This document shows positions 35,678-43,999 of a DNA stretch of 55,678 nt, one piece after another. The translations under genes and the position numbers were made by a program. The stretch is from an uncultured Pelagibacteraceae bacterium (lineage in GTDB: Bacteria; Pseudomonadota; Alphaproteobacteria; Pelagibacterales; Pelagibacteraceae): contig CABYFA010000007.1 of the NCBI GenBank assembly GCA_902518155.1, positions 1-55,678 of the forward strand, written 5' to 3'. Position 1 is the stretch's first letter. Every line of letters begins with the position of its first letter. The notes under the pieces were generated by a model, which searched no databases, had not been told where the DNA came from, and worked only from the letters and a program-made list of their open reading frames with translations.

Positions 35678-36990
35678 TTGCCAGCAACAACCATTCCCTC
35701 AATCATCATGGTAGGTGAATTGGTTGCATATTTGAACTCTAAATCATTTGCGAGGGTAATATTTTTAAACATGTCTTTAAAATTACCTGCAATAGTAATT
35801 TCATTTATAGGATATTTAAACTCTCCGTTTTCTACTAAAAACCCTGTTGCACCAACAGAATAATCACCAGTTACAATATTACTTCCGTGTCCAATAGTTT
35901 CTGTAATATAGAGACTTTTTGATTTTGAATTCAATAAGTCTTTAAAACTTATATTTCCGTTTTCAAAATAAAGATTACTTGTCCCACCACATCTTCCATT
36001 TGATTTAAGGTTTAATTTTTTTCCATTGTAAGTATCAATCAAATAATGTTTTAAAATTCCTTGGTCTACTAATTTAAGAGTATCAGTTTTAACCCCCTCG
36101 CTATCAAAATTTCTTGAGCCTAAACCTTTAAGTATATCTGGTTTATCTAACACATTAATTGTATCAGAAAATATTTTTTGGTTTACTTTATCTTTTAAAA
36201 AAGAGGTTCCTCTTGATATCGCTGATGATGAAATCGCACTTGCAAAAGTACTTAGTATTCCCTTGGCTATTCTTTTGTCAAAAATTATAGCAATTTTTTC
36301 ACTACCTATTTTTTTTGGGCTTAATTTTCTAATTGTTTGATCAGCGGCCTGTTTGCCTAATTCTTCTGCGGTATCTAAGTCTTTAAGAAAACATTTACTA
36401 GAATATTCATAATCTCTCTCCATACTTTTTTCATCTTTGGCAACTGTAACGCTCGAAGCTGTAAATGAAGATGTTTTGTAGCCAGCACAAAAACCTCCGC
36501 TATTAGCTAAAATAAAATTTGATTTATTTTGAGTAAAACTAGATTCTGTATTAACAATCTTTTTATCATTGGAAGCAGCAGATTCTAATTTTTTTAAATA
36601 GTCTATTTTTTGATCATTTTCTATATGGGTATCATCATAAAGACACAAATCCTTAACCTCTTTGGCCAATAAATTTTTATCTGGTAATGAATTAAATTCA
36701 TCTTCAGGAGTATTTTTTGTTGTCTCAACACATTTTTCAATCAAAATGTTTAGGTTATCATCAAGCAAATTAGAGGAAGATATTGATGACTTTTTTTTTC
36801 CAATGTAAGTGGTAATGCTTATTCCAAGATCATCTGATCTATTAGACTCGTCTAGTTTTTCATTTCTAAAATTAACAGTTTCAGATACAGAGTTATTAAC
36901 AATCACACTAGACTCGGTTGCACCAAATTTCTTAGCCAAACCTAAACAATACGATGCTTTTTTCTCTAGAAATTCTTGATCTTTGACCAT
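35674..36990 (-). CDS. pmbA: PmbA/TldE subunit of the TldD-TldE metalloprotease
   Basis: 438 aa; partner of TldD in a heterodimeric protease that digests unfolded peptides and matures some modified peptides. Family features include SSVIVNNSVSETVNFRNEKLDES near the N-terminus, GSRNFDSEGVKTDTLKLVDQGILKHYL in the middle, and NGRCGGTSNLYFENG and GHGSNIVTGDYSVGATGFLVENGE near the end. It lacks the HExxxH zinc motif, as expected for this subunit. The gene starts right after the tldD stop (adjacent nucleotides), a standard tldD-pmbA pair. Whether a dedicated substrate peptide exists here is not visible. Confidence 0.93.
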   Translation of the reverse strand: MVKDQEFLEKKASYCLGLAKKFGATESSVIVNNSVSETVNFRNEKLDESNRSDDLGISITTYIGKKKSSISSSNLLDDNLNILIEKCVETTKNTPEDEFNSLPDKNLLAKEVKDLCLYDDTHIENDQKIDYLKKLESAASNDKKIVNTESSFTQNKSNFILANSGGFCAGYKTSSFTASSVTVAKDEKSMERDYEYSSKCFLKDLDTAEELGKQAADQTIRKLSPKKIGSEKIAIIFDKRIAKGILSTFASAISSSAISRGTSFLKDKVNQKIFSDTINVLDKPDILKGLGSRNFDSEGVKTDTLKLVDQGILKHYLIDTYNGKKLNLKSNGRCGGTSNLYFENGNISFKDLLNSKSKSLYITETIGHGSNIVTGDYSVGATGFLVENGEFKYPINEITIAGNFKDMFKNITLANDLEFKYATNSPTMMIEGMVVAGK

Positions 36991-38412
36991 TTAAAGTTTT
37001 GTGCCACCAACAGTCATCTTATTAATTAGTATAGATGGTTGAGCAACGCCTACGGGAACACCTTGGCCAGCTTTTCCACATGTTCCAATACCGGGATCCA
37101 TCATCATGTCATTCCCAACCATAGAAACCTCTTTTAAAATTGAAGGTCCATCTCCAATAAGTGTCGCGCCTTTAATTGGAGATCCAATTTTACCATTAAC
37201 AATCTCATAAGCTTCAGTACAATTGAATACAAATTTTCCAGAGGTAATATCAACCTGTCCGCCACCAAAACTCACAGCAAAAATACCTTTGTCGACAGCT
37301 TTAATCATCTCATCTTGAGTCTGATTACCACTCAGCATCATCGTATTTCTCATTCTTGGAAGAACGATATGTCTATAGTTTTCTCTTCTTCCACTACCAG
37401 TAGATTTGGTTTTCATTAAACGAGCGTTTAGACGATCTTGCATAAAATTTTTTAAAATCCCATTCTCAATTAAAACAGTTTTTTCTGTCGGAGTTCCCTC
37501 ATCATCAATCGTAAGACTACCTCTTCTGTTATCAATAGTACCATCATCAACAATTGTAACTCCCTCACTTGCAACTTTTCGGCCCATTAAATTATGAAAA
37601 GCTGAGGTTTTTTTTCTATTAAAATCCCCTTCTAAACCATGACCAACAGCCTCATGAATTAATATTGCCGGCCAACCAGGTCCTAGCACAACTTTCATTT
37701 CACCAGCTGGTGCAGGTTTACTCTCTAAATTTACCGAGGCTATTCTCAAAGCCTCGTCACAAACACTTTTCCAGTTATCATCTTTTAAATAAGAGTCATA
37801 AGATTGTCTTCCACCAACACCATACACACCCGTCTCCTTTCTCCCATTTTTCTCAAGCATAACGGATACATTAAATCTTATTAAAGGACGAACATCAGTT
37901 AAAGTTTCTCCACCAGATCTAATTATTTCAACCGATTTTTGTTCTCCCAAAAAATTAGCTGTAACTTGTTTAATGCTGTCATCTTTTGAACGTAAATAAT
38001 TATTTACTTCATTAAGTATTTTAATTTTTTCATTAAGTGATTTTTGTTCAATTGGGTTAATGTTTTCATAATATTTCTTATTAGATTTAGGAATTTCATG
38101 ATTATAAGTACCTTTGACAGATTTAAGTGTCGATTTTAAATTTTCTGAAGATTGCTTTAAGGAGTTTTTTGAAATTTCGTTAGAGTGAGAATAAGCAACT
38201 ACTTCATCGGAGATAGCTCTAAACCCAAATCCTAAATCTGAATTATAACTAGAATTTTTTATCTTATTGTCATCTAGTAAAATTGACTCGGATTTAGAAT
38301 TTTCTAAGTACAACTCACCATCATCACATTTTTGAAGAGTATCCGAAATTATATTTTCAGCCTCACTTCTTGATAGATCAGATTTTTCAAAGAAATTACT
38401 CATAGAAGACAT
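36991..38412 (-). CDS. tldD: TldD metalloprotease subunit
   Basis: 473 aa, the zinc-bearing subunit of the TldD/TldE protease. The HExxxH motif is IHEAVGHGLEGD (about residue 255), and the C-terminal third zinc-ligand region follows (GPSILKEVSMVGNDMMMDPGIGTCGKAGQGVPVGVAQPSI). The N-terminal part has DDGELYLENSKSESILLDDNKIKNSSYNSDLGFG, typical of the family. First gene of the unit tldD-pmbA-FAD oxidoreductase. Divergent from the DCC-family gene at 38498 across 85 nt, which must hold both promoters. Confidence 0.95.
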   Translation of the reverse strand: MSSMSNFFEKSDLSRSEAENIISDTLQKCDDGELYLENSKSESILLDDNKIKNSSYNSDLGFGFRAISDEVVAYSHSNEISKNSLKQSSENLKSTLKSVKGTYNHEIPKSNKKYYENINPIEQKSLNEKIKILNEVNNYLRSKDDSIKQVTANFLGEQKSVEIIRSGGETLTDVRPLIRFNVSVMLEKNGRKETGVYGVGGRQSYDSYLKDDNWKSVCDEALRIASVNLESKPAPAGEMKVVLGPGWPAILIHEAVGHGLEGDFNRKKTSAFHNLMGRKVASEGVTIVDDGTIDNRRGSLTIDDEGTPTEKTVLIENGILKNFMQDRLNARLMKTKSTGSGRRENYRHIVLPRMRNTMMLSGNQTQDEMIKAVDKGIFAVSFGGGQVDITSGKFVFNCTEAYEIVNGKIGSPIKGATLIGDGPSILKEVSMVGNDMMMDPGIGTCGKAGQGVPVGVAQPSILINKMTVGGTKL

Positions 38413-38497
38413 TAAATAGATTGTTTCAAAGATTTTTCAACTAGAGTATTTTACGCATGTACATATATGGGACAAATTAGTAATAAAACATCTAATT

Positions 38498-38854
38498 ATG
38501 AAAGTTTATTTTAATAATTCTTGTAAAATTTGTAAGGCAGAAATTGATCTCTATAAGAAGGAAGAAATAGAGGAAATTGATTGGGTTGATATTACAAATA
38601 ATGAATTAGCAGAACAAGAAACCTCTAAAGATAGTAAACAACTTTTGAGAAGACTGCATGTCAAAGATGGTGAAAAAGTTATTGGAGGTGCAGAAGCTTT
38701 TTTATTATTATGGAAAAAAATGCCAAAATATAAATTTCTTTATAAATTTTTTAAATTACCAATCATCTTTAATATATTTACAATTGTATATGAAATAGTA
38801 GCTTTTTTTCTTTACTTAAAAAATAAAAAGCAACTTAAAAAATCTAACTTGTAA
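38498..38854 (+). CDS. DCC-family (DUF393) thiol-disulfide oxidoreductase-like protein
   Basis: A 118-aa protein starting MKVYFNNSCKICKAEIDLYKK, which is the DCC-family N-terminal pattern with a Cys-x-x-Cys (Cys9, Cys12) on a thioredoxin-like fold. The rest includes LHVKDGEKVIGGAEAFLLLWKKMP, also typical, and a C-terminal hydrophobic segment (about residues 85-110) that could anchor it. Redox activity is plausible but unproven. Its 3' end overlaps the convergent membrane-protein gene by 11 nt. Confidence 0.8.
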   Translation: MKVYFNNSCKICKAEIDLYKKEEIEEIDWVDITNNELAEQETSKDSKQLLRRLHVKDGEKVIGGAEAFLLLWKKMPKYKFLYKFFKLPIIFNIFTIVYEIVAFFLYLKNKKQLKKSNL

Positions 38855-39137
38855 AAAATAATAAAAATTTACTTAATAGAGACATAGAAGATACAAACAT
38901 CACTAAGACTATTGAGTACATTAATAAAATAATTTTATTCTTTTTTCTTCTTAATCTAACAAAGTCCTTATCATCCAAATCAGAGATATCTCTCTCACCA
39001 ACTACTGGATAATCATATGTAAACCTCCATGTACTATCACCAAGCCTTGGATCTAAGTTATTAAAATATGTGATCCACGCAATAATGTATCTGAAAATTA
39101 AATATAAAATTATTAAAAAGGCAGATCCTAAAATCAT
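38844..39137 (-). CDS. Small membrane protein of unknown function, 97 aa
   Basis: Two hydrophobic segments (residues about 1-25 and 67-95) flank a short soluble loop with NLDPRLGDSTWRFTYDYPVVGERDISDLDDKDFVRLRRKK, a stretch conserved-looking in composition (Trp, Tyr, Asp). I do not recognise a family. It converges with the DCC-family gene (11 nt overlap) and lies 30 nt downstream of the basic coiled-coil gene on the same strand, so it may share its transcript. Confidence 0.6.
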   Translation of the reverse strand: MILGSAFLIILYLIFRYIIAWITYFNNLDPRLGDSTWRFTYDYPVVGERDISDLDDKDFVRLRRKKNKIILLMYSIVLVMFVSSMSLLSKFLLFFTS

Positions 39138-39167
39138 TACAGATAATACCTAATTTAATATAAATGT

Positions 39168-40364
39168 TTAATTATTATTTTTGGCTCTTTTCCTTGCAAT
39201 GAGTTGCGTTAAAGAGTCTACCATTGTATCAGAGGCTTTGAAGATATCTACATTTCTAAACTCATGTGAAAGATTTTTTTCAGGATTAGTTTTATCTTCA
39301 ATAACAATTCCTTCATCTGGAGAATTATTTTTAATATAAATTAATAATAACCAGTCATCATCTTGTGACTCATCCCATTTAATAAAAACTTCACCTGTTT
39401 CAAATCTTCTGTCTATACAACGGAAAATAGACATATCGCGGGTGATATGTCTTTTATTTAACTGAAATACTAGGCTACTTGCACTTCTGTAAAAACTTTC
39501 TAATGCAAATTCAATTTTTTGTCTTGCTAAAGTATATTCTTTTTCTTTTTCTAGTAAGGTTTCTCTATCTTCATCACCTTGAAGTTTAACCCCTAATGCT
39601 TCAACCCTTTCTTTAATTTTTTGATCTCGAAGTAATCGATATTTTTCTTTAAGTTTATCAATTCTTTCTTGTAGACCTGCATAGTCTTCTCTTTTTTCTT
39701 TTAAAGAAATTTTCTCAAGTTTTTCTAGTTCCTTGACTTCTCTAATTCTGAATTTTTCAATTTGTTTATCTAGTCTTAATTGTTTTAAAAACTGTTTTTG
39801 TTTTTCAGCTTGCTCAATTCTCAAAAGTGCTTGCTCTTTTCTTAGGAATAATTTTATATCTTTTACTCGTTGTTTTTCTAATCTAGCTTCTTCTTTAAGT
39901 GTTTGTTCTTTTAGTTTAACCCTGAGAGCTTGTTCTTCCTCTTTTTGTTTAGCTAACTCAATTTTTTCTGCCCTCTCTCTTTCAATTTTTTCTATCTTAA
40001 TTCTTCTTTTTTCATCACGTTTTAAAACTTTATAACTTGAAATTGTCTCTGAAATTTTATCAAAAAAACCTTGAATATATTTTTCTAAACTAAAATTAAA
40101 TTTAAAATTGAATTGAGGTTTCAGGGATAACTGTAATTTAACTAATTTAAAAACTATACTTTCATTTTGGGTTTTTTTATTTTGTTTTAAATAATTGGTT
40201 ATTTTTAATTTTTTACCCTTATTTTTCCTTTTTTTGATAATTCTTTTTTTTTTGAGTCTTTTAACAAACCTTTTAGTTTTTTTACTTTTTCTTCGAAAAT
40301 TATAAGATTTGGCTTTTTTTAATATTTTTCTTTTTTTTTTTGATTTTTTTTGTTTTTTTTTCAT
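39168..40364 (-). CDS. Very basic coiled-coil protein of unknown function
   Basis: 398 aa in three parts. Residues 1-60 are an extreme Lys/Arg tail (35 of 60 are K or R; it begins MKKKQKKSKKKRK). Residues about 105-290 are a long coiled coil rich in E, K, R, L and Q, with no proline, broken by short hinges. Residues about 290-398 look globular: SFYRSASSLVFQLNKRHIT, SIFRCIDRRFETGEVFIKWDES, DDWLLLIYIKNN. The C-terminal domain is unmatched by anything I recognise. The tail suggests binding to nucleic acid or another polyanion; the coiled coil suggests dimerisation. It sits between cfa and the 97-aa membrane protein, all on the minus strand. Uneven composition makes homology hits unreliable. Confidence 0.7.
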   Translation of the reverse strand: MKKKQKKSKKKRKILKKAKSYNFRRKSKKTKRFVKRLKKKRIIKKRKNKGKKLKITNYLKQNKKTQNESIVFKLVKLQLSLKPQFNFKFNFSLEKYIQGFFDKISETISSYKVLKRDEKRRIKIEKIERERAEKIELAKQKEEEQALRVKLKEQTLKEEARLEKQRVKDIKLFLRKEQALLRIEQAEKQKQFLKQLRLDKQIEKFRIREVKELEKLEKISLKEKREDYAGLQERIDKLKEKYRLLRDQKIKERVEALGVKLQGDEDRETLLEKEKEYTLARQKIEFALESFYRSASSLVFQLNKRHITRDMSIFRCIDRRFETGEVFIKWDESQDDDWLLLIYIKNNSPDEGIVIEDKTNPEKNLSHEFRNVDIFKASDTMVDSLTQLIARKRAKNNN

Positions 40365-40393
40365 TTCTGAGAAGAAACGATTCTATCAATAAT

Positions 40394-41581
40394 TTATTGA
40401 TAAATATAGTCTCTAGTCACAGGGGTTGATCTATAATTTTTAGTGAGTTGAAATTGATAAACAACTTGATCACCCCACTTAAATGCCATTTCACAACCAG
40501 CGAGATAAAACTCCCACATTCTAAAAAATTTTTCATCAAACATTTGGATTATTTTATCTTTATTTTTTAAACAGTTTTCTTTCCAGTGTCTTAAAGTATG
40601 AGCATAATGAAGTCTTAAAACTTCAATGTCGGTTACAATTAAGCCAGCTTTTTCAATAGGATTCGTTACTTCACTTAAGCTTGGTGTATAACCACCAGGA
40701 AAAATATATTTTGTAATCCAAGGATGAGGATCTCTTGGCGGGTTAACAGACCCAATAGTGTGAATTAACGAAACACCATCATCTTTCAACAATTTTTCAA
40801 TTTGTTTAAAAAACTTTTTATAAAATTTCCTTCCAACGTGTTCAAACATTCCAACACTCACTATTCTATCAAATTTCTCATCCAGCTCTCTATAATCCAT
40901 CAGTTTAAATTTTACTTGGTTCTGTAAATTCATTTCTTTTGCTTTTTGATTACAATAGTTTAGTTGATTTTCTGATAGGGTTATTCCTGTAACTTCACAC
41001 TTTGCATTTTTAGCAATATCAATTGCTAACGATCCCCAGCCACATCCTATATCTAAAACTTTCTGGTCAGATTTAATATTTAATTTTTTAATTATATGTT
41101 GAATCTTATTATTCTGTGCAATTTCAAGGCTATCATTTTCATTTTTAAAATAAGCACACGAATATTGTCTTTTAGGATCTAAAAACAAATCATAGAGATC
41201 ATCTTTGATATCATAATGATGTGAGACATTCATTTTAGATTTTTTGATAAAGTTGAAATTTGTAAGATATCTATATGACCCTCTAAGTTTATTTAAAAGA
41301 TAACTAAAAATGTTTAACTCTTTTCTTCCAATATTCATCAATGCTAGATCTAAAAAATCTGTCAAAGATCCATTTTCAATAACTATATCTCCATTTGTAT
41401 ATGCCTCCCCAAAGTAAAGATCTGGATGGAATAGTAATTTATAATGAAGTTTCTTATTTAAAATTTTTAATTTAATAGGATCTTCATTTGGCTGACCAAT
41501 AATATATTCCTTAGAGTCAGCATCGGTTAGGATAAACCCTCCTTTTTTAAATACTTTATTGAGAAATCTCGCTAAATACAT
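40394..41581 (-). CDS. cfa: Cyclopropane-fatty-acyl-phospholipid synthase
   Basis: Adds a methylene bridge to unsaturated acyl chains of membrane phospholipids using SAM. 395 aa. SAM motif I is KVLDIGCGWGSLAIDIAK (about residue 165), followed by VTGITLSENQLNYC; the family core has DLFLDPKRQYSCAYFKNEND, SVGMFEHVGRKFY and PGGYTPSL, then the late VLRLHYAHTLRHWKENCLKN. I chose ATG 41581, one nt after the upstream aldolase stop (TGAGATG), because homologues start near MYLARFLNKVFKKG; the longer frame to 41611 would overlap that gene by 29 nt. Confidence 0.93.
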   Translation of the reverse strand: MYLARFLNKVFKKGGFILTDADSKEYIIGQPNEDPIKLKILNKKLHYKLLFHPDLYFGEAYTNGDIVIENGSLTDFLDLALMNIGRKELNIFSYLLNKLRGSYRYLTNFNFIKKSKMNVSHHYDIKDDLYDLFLDPKRQYSCAYFKNENDSLEIAQNNKIQHIIKKLNIKSDQKVLDIGCGWGSLAIDIAKNAKCEVTGITLSENQLNYCNQKAKEMNLQNQVKFKLMDYRELDEKFDRIVSVGMFEHVGRKFYKKFFKQIEKLLKDDGVSLIHTIGSVNPPRDPHPWITKYIFPGGYTPSLSEVTNPIEKAGLIVTDIEVLRLHYAHTLRHWKENCLKNKDKIIQMFDEKFFRMWEFYLAGCEMAFKWGDQVVYQFQLTKNYRSTPVTRDYIYQ

Positions 41582-41582
41582 C

Positions 41583-42467
41583 TCAAGCTGCCAATTGTGA
41601 TTTTGTTTCAAAATTTAAATCTTTTAAACTCTGCAAAAGATTTCTCTCATCATCTTCGCTAAGTAAACTTAAAGGTGGTAATAGATTTCCATAAATTTTA
41701 TTTCCTTTTGAAAACAAAGTATGGAGAGCTGAAATTAAATTATATTTTTCAAAAGTATTTCTAACATTAACTAATTTTTGGTTTAAAGAATGATCTTTCT
41801 TTTCTTTAAAATCATCATAAACTTTTCGAGCTAATTGAGATGTAGCATTGCAAGTTGCAGTAATAATACCTGAACAACCATTTTCTAATCCTTTGAGCAA
41901 CTTTGACTCTGAACCTGGCATAACTGAAAAATTTTCCAACTTTAACTTTTCAAATAAATTGTAAGAACTATCCTTCACACCTACAATTTGATCAGGAAAT
42001 TTGTGAACCAATTTTTCCACACATTCAATACTAAATTTATATCCACACAATTTTTCAAAATTATAAAGTATAATTTTAGACTCTGGTATTGCATCAATGA
42101 TTTTTGTGTAAAAGTTTATTACATCCTTGTCTTGATATTTATAATAAGCTGGTGGCATAATTAAAAATTTTTTAAAGTTTAGAGAAACTGAAATTTTCAT
42201 CAAATTAATTGTTTCATTTAAAGAATTTAAACCTGTCCCAATTAAATGTTTTTCTTTATATTTACTTTCTGAAAGATGATTTAGTAATTTAATTTTTTCA
42301 ACGATAGGAATTAATTGTGCTTGGCCAGTGCTTCCAAATATTGCTGTGCCATGACAACCTTGATCGATTAAATTTTCTGCATGTGATATGGTTTTTTCAA
42401 TATTTAAGCTTAAATCAGAGTTCAAAACTGACATTGAAGCCGCATATATCCCACTTATTTTTGTCAT
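41583..42467 (-). CDS. DapA-superfamily (N-acetylneuraminate lyase-type) aldolase
   Basis: A 294-aa class I aldolase fold. The Schiff-base lysine is in QIVGVKDSSYN (about residue 160), the carboxylate-binding block is FGSTGQAQLI (usually GTTGE), and the tyrosine motif is KIILYNFEKLCGYKF. In true dihydrodipicolinate synthase the last motif is YNxPxR; here the Pro and Arg are missing, so lysine synthesis is unlikely and another 2-oxo-acid aldolase reaction is more probable. Substrate unknown. It precedes cfa by 1 nt on the same strand and diverges from the GT9 gene at 42518. Confidence 0.85.
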   Translation of the reverse strand: MTKISGIYAASMSVLNSDLSLNIEKTISHAENLIDQGCHGTAIFGSTGQAQLIPIVEKIKLLNHLSESKYKEKHLIGTGLNSLNETINLMKISVSLNFKKFLIMPPAYYKYQDKDVINFYTKIIDAIPESKIILYNFEKLCGYKFSIECVEKLVHKFPDQIVGVKDSSYNLFEKLKLENFSVMPGSESKLLKGLENGCSGIITATCNATSQLARKVYDDFKEKKDHSLNQKLVNVRNTFEKYNLISALHTLFSKGNKIYGNLLPPLSLLSEDDERNLLQSLKDLNFETKSQLAA

Positions 42468-42517
42468 ATTAAAAATTTATATAAAATATAAAAATTAGTA
42501 AAGTTTATTAATCGAAT

Positions 42518-43483
42518 ATGAAAATATTAGCTGTCCAAAATAGAATGGGAATCGGTGATACTGTGATCTTTTTACCTTTCATAAAGGCTTTATCTGAAAA
42601 ATATAATTCACCAATAAGTTTATTGGTAAAAGAAAATTCTAAGGCTAATGAGTTTTTACACGAGACAAATTATATTGATAAAATTCTTATTTTAGAAAGG
42701 GGTAAAAATTCTAATAAAAAAAGACATAATGGTTTTTTTGGTTCAATAAATTTAATTAAAGATTTAAAAAAATCTAATTTTGATAAAATTTTTATTTTTA
42801 ATTCTTCTTTAAGATTTAACTTAGTTGCAAAACTATCTGGAATATCTGAAATTTATCAATACCCATTATTTAGTAAAACTAACCAGCATATAATTGAAAC
42901 TCCAAAAAAATTTTTGAGAGATAAATTGAATATTAATGAGATTAGGGATCCTCAGATTCATATAAACGATGACACAATTTTACAATCAGTTAAAAAATAC
43001 AAAATTGATAAAAATGAAATTAATATACTTTTAGGAATTGGTGGCTCTGGACCGACAAAAAGAGTTCCTCCCAAAATATTTATAAATTTTATGGATAAAA
43101 TTTCAAAAGTTAAAAAATGTAGATTTTTTCTTGCTACTGGAAAAAATAGTGATGAACAAATTATTTTAAATGAAATAATTGGATCGAAATTTAAAGACAT
43201 ATGTTTGCCTTTGGACGATTTACCAATAAAAGAAATATTGCCGATTATAAAGAACTGTAAACTATCTGTTTGTAATGACTCCAGTTTTAGTCACTTATCT
43301 GCAGCTTTAGGTATTAAAACCATAACTTTAATGGTTGATACTCCAATGATTTATGGAAATTATAACTCTAAAATGTTTCCAATTATTCCAGATGGCGAGG
43401 TAACAGTAAGTCATTTTACCTCTGGAAAAGACAAAATTAATCCACAGAAAATATTTGATAAAGCTATAGAGATATTAAATTAG
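42518..43483 (+). CDS. Glycosyltransferase family 9 (heptosyltransferase-like)
   Basis: 321 aa, GT9 family, which adds heptose or other sugars to lipopolysaccharide core from nucleotide-sugar donors. N-terminal MKILAVQNRMGIGDTVIFLPFIKAL is the family start with the GD motif; the donor-binding half has LLGIGGSGPTKRVPPKIFINFM and later LSVCNDSSFSHLSAALGIKTITLM, the conserved D/S-x-x-HLAAALG block. Sugar specificity cannot be read. It fits with the lipid A genes of the 8-13 kb region as part of envelope glycolipid synthesis, though unlinked. Overlaps the convergent J-domain gene by 4 nt. Confidence 0.87.
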   Translation: MKILAVQNRMGIGDTVIFLPFIKALSEKYNSPISLLVKENSKANEFLHETNYIDKILILERGKNSNKKRHNGFFGSINLIKDLKKSNFDKIFIFNSSLRFNLVAKLSGISEIYQYPLFSKTNQHIIETPKKFLRDKLNINEIRDPQIHINDDTILQSVKKYKIDKNEINILLGIGGSGPTKRVPPKIFINFMDKISKVKKCRFFLATGKNSDEQIILNEIIGSKFKDICLPLDDLPIKEILPIIKNCKLSVCNDSSFSHLSAALGIKTITLMVDTPMIYGNYNSKMFPIIPDGEVTVSHFTSGKDKINPQKIFDKAIEILN

Positions 43484-43983
43484 GAAATATCGTTCAAAAC
43501 TATATCTTTAGCTTCATTCACTATTGAAGACAATCTAGCAGTCTCCGGTGAAATATCCGGATGGATTTTTTTTTGTATTTTAACATAAGCTTTATTTACA
43601 TCTTCTTTTGTAATTTTTTTATTCACATCTAAATTTAATATTTTATATGCTTCAGTTACTGAGATTGAAGATGAGTTATTTGGGTTCGATTGATTAAAAG
43701 AAAATCTTCCTGATCTTCTCAATGTTTGAATTAATCTATAAAGCGATATTAATTGAAAAATAGATAGACCTTTTAATTTTAATAATGCAAGACTAGCTAA
43801 TGTAAAAGGCAAAGTTAATAAAAAACGCCCACCGATTGCAAATAAAATTGCTAATACAATGAATCCAAGTATTAATAAAATCCTTAGACCTTTTGATATT
43901 TTTTTTGAAGAAATCTTAGTTATAAATTTCAATAGAAAGTATAAAATAGTCAAAATGACTAATGTATAAATTATGATATTCAT
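43480..43983 (-). CDS. Membrane-anchored DnaJ-domain protein
   Basis: 167 aa. Two N-terminal transmembrane segments (about residues 1-18 and 32-75, possibly split), then a C-terminal J domain of about 55 residues: SVTEAYKILNLDVNKKITKEDVNKAYVKIQKKIHPDISPETARLSSIVNEAKDIVL, with the HPD tripeptide intact. J domains call in an Hsp70. The layout resembles the mitochondrial Pam18/TIM14 family, whose alphaproteobacterial relatives are known as small membrane J proteins. Partner Hsp70 (DnaK) is not in this window. Divergent from the oligopeptidase gene 16 nt away. Confidence 0.8.
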   Translation of the reverse strand: MNIIIYTLVILTILYFLLKFITKISSKKISKGLRILLILGFIVLAILFAIGGRFLLTLPFTLASLALLKLKGLSIFQLISLYRLIQTLRRSGRFSFNQSNPNNSSSISVTEAYKILNLDVNKKITKEDVNKAYVKIQKKIHPDISPETARLSSIVNEAKDIVLNDIS

Positions 43984-43999
43984 ATAGTTCTTCTTTGTT

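Noticed and set aside
39733..40035. Cys/Ser-rich plus-strand frame in the basic coiled-coil gene
   Set aside because: Complement of Lys/Glu codons; typical antisense shadow.
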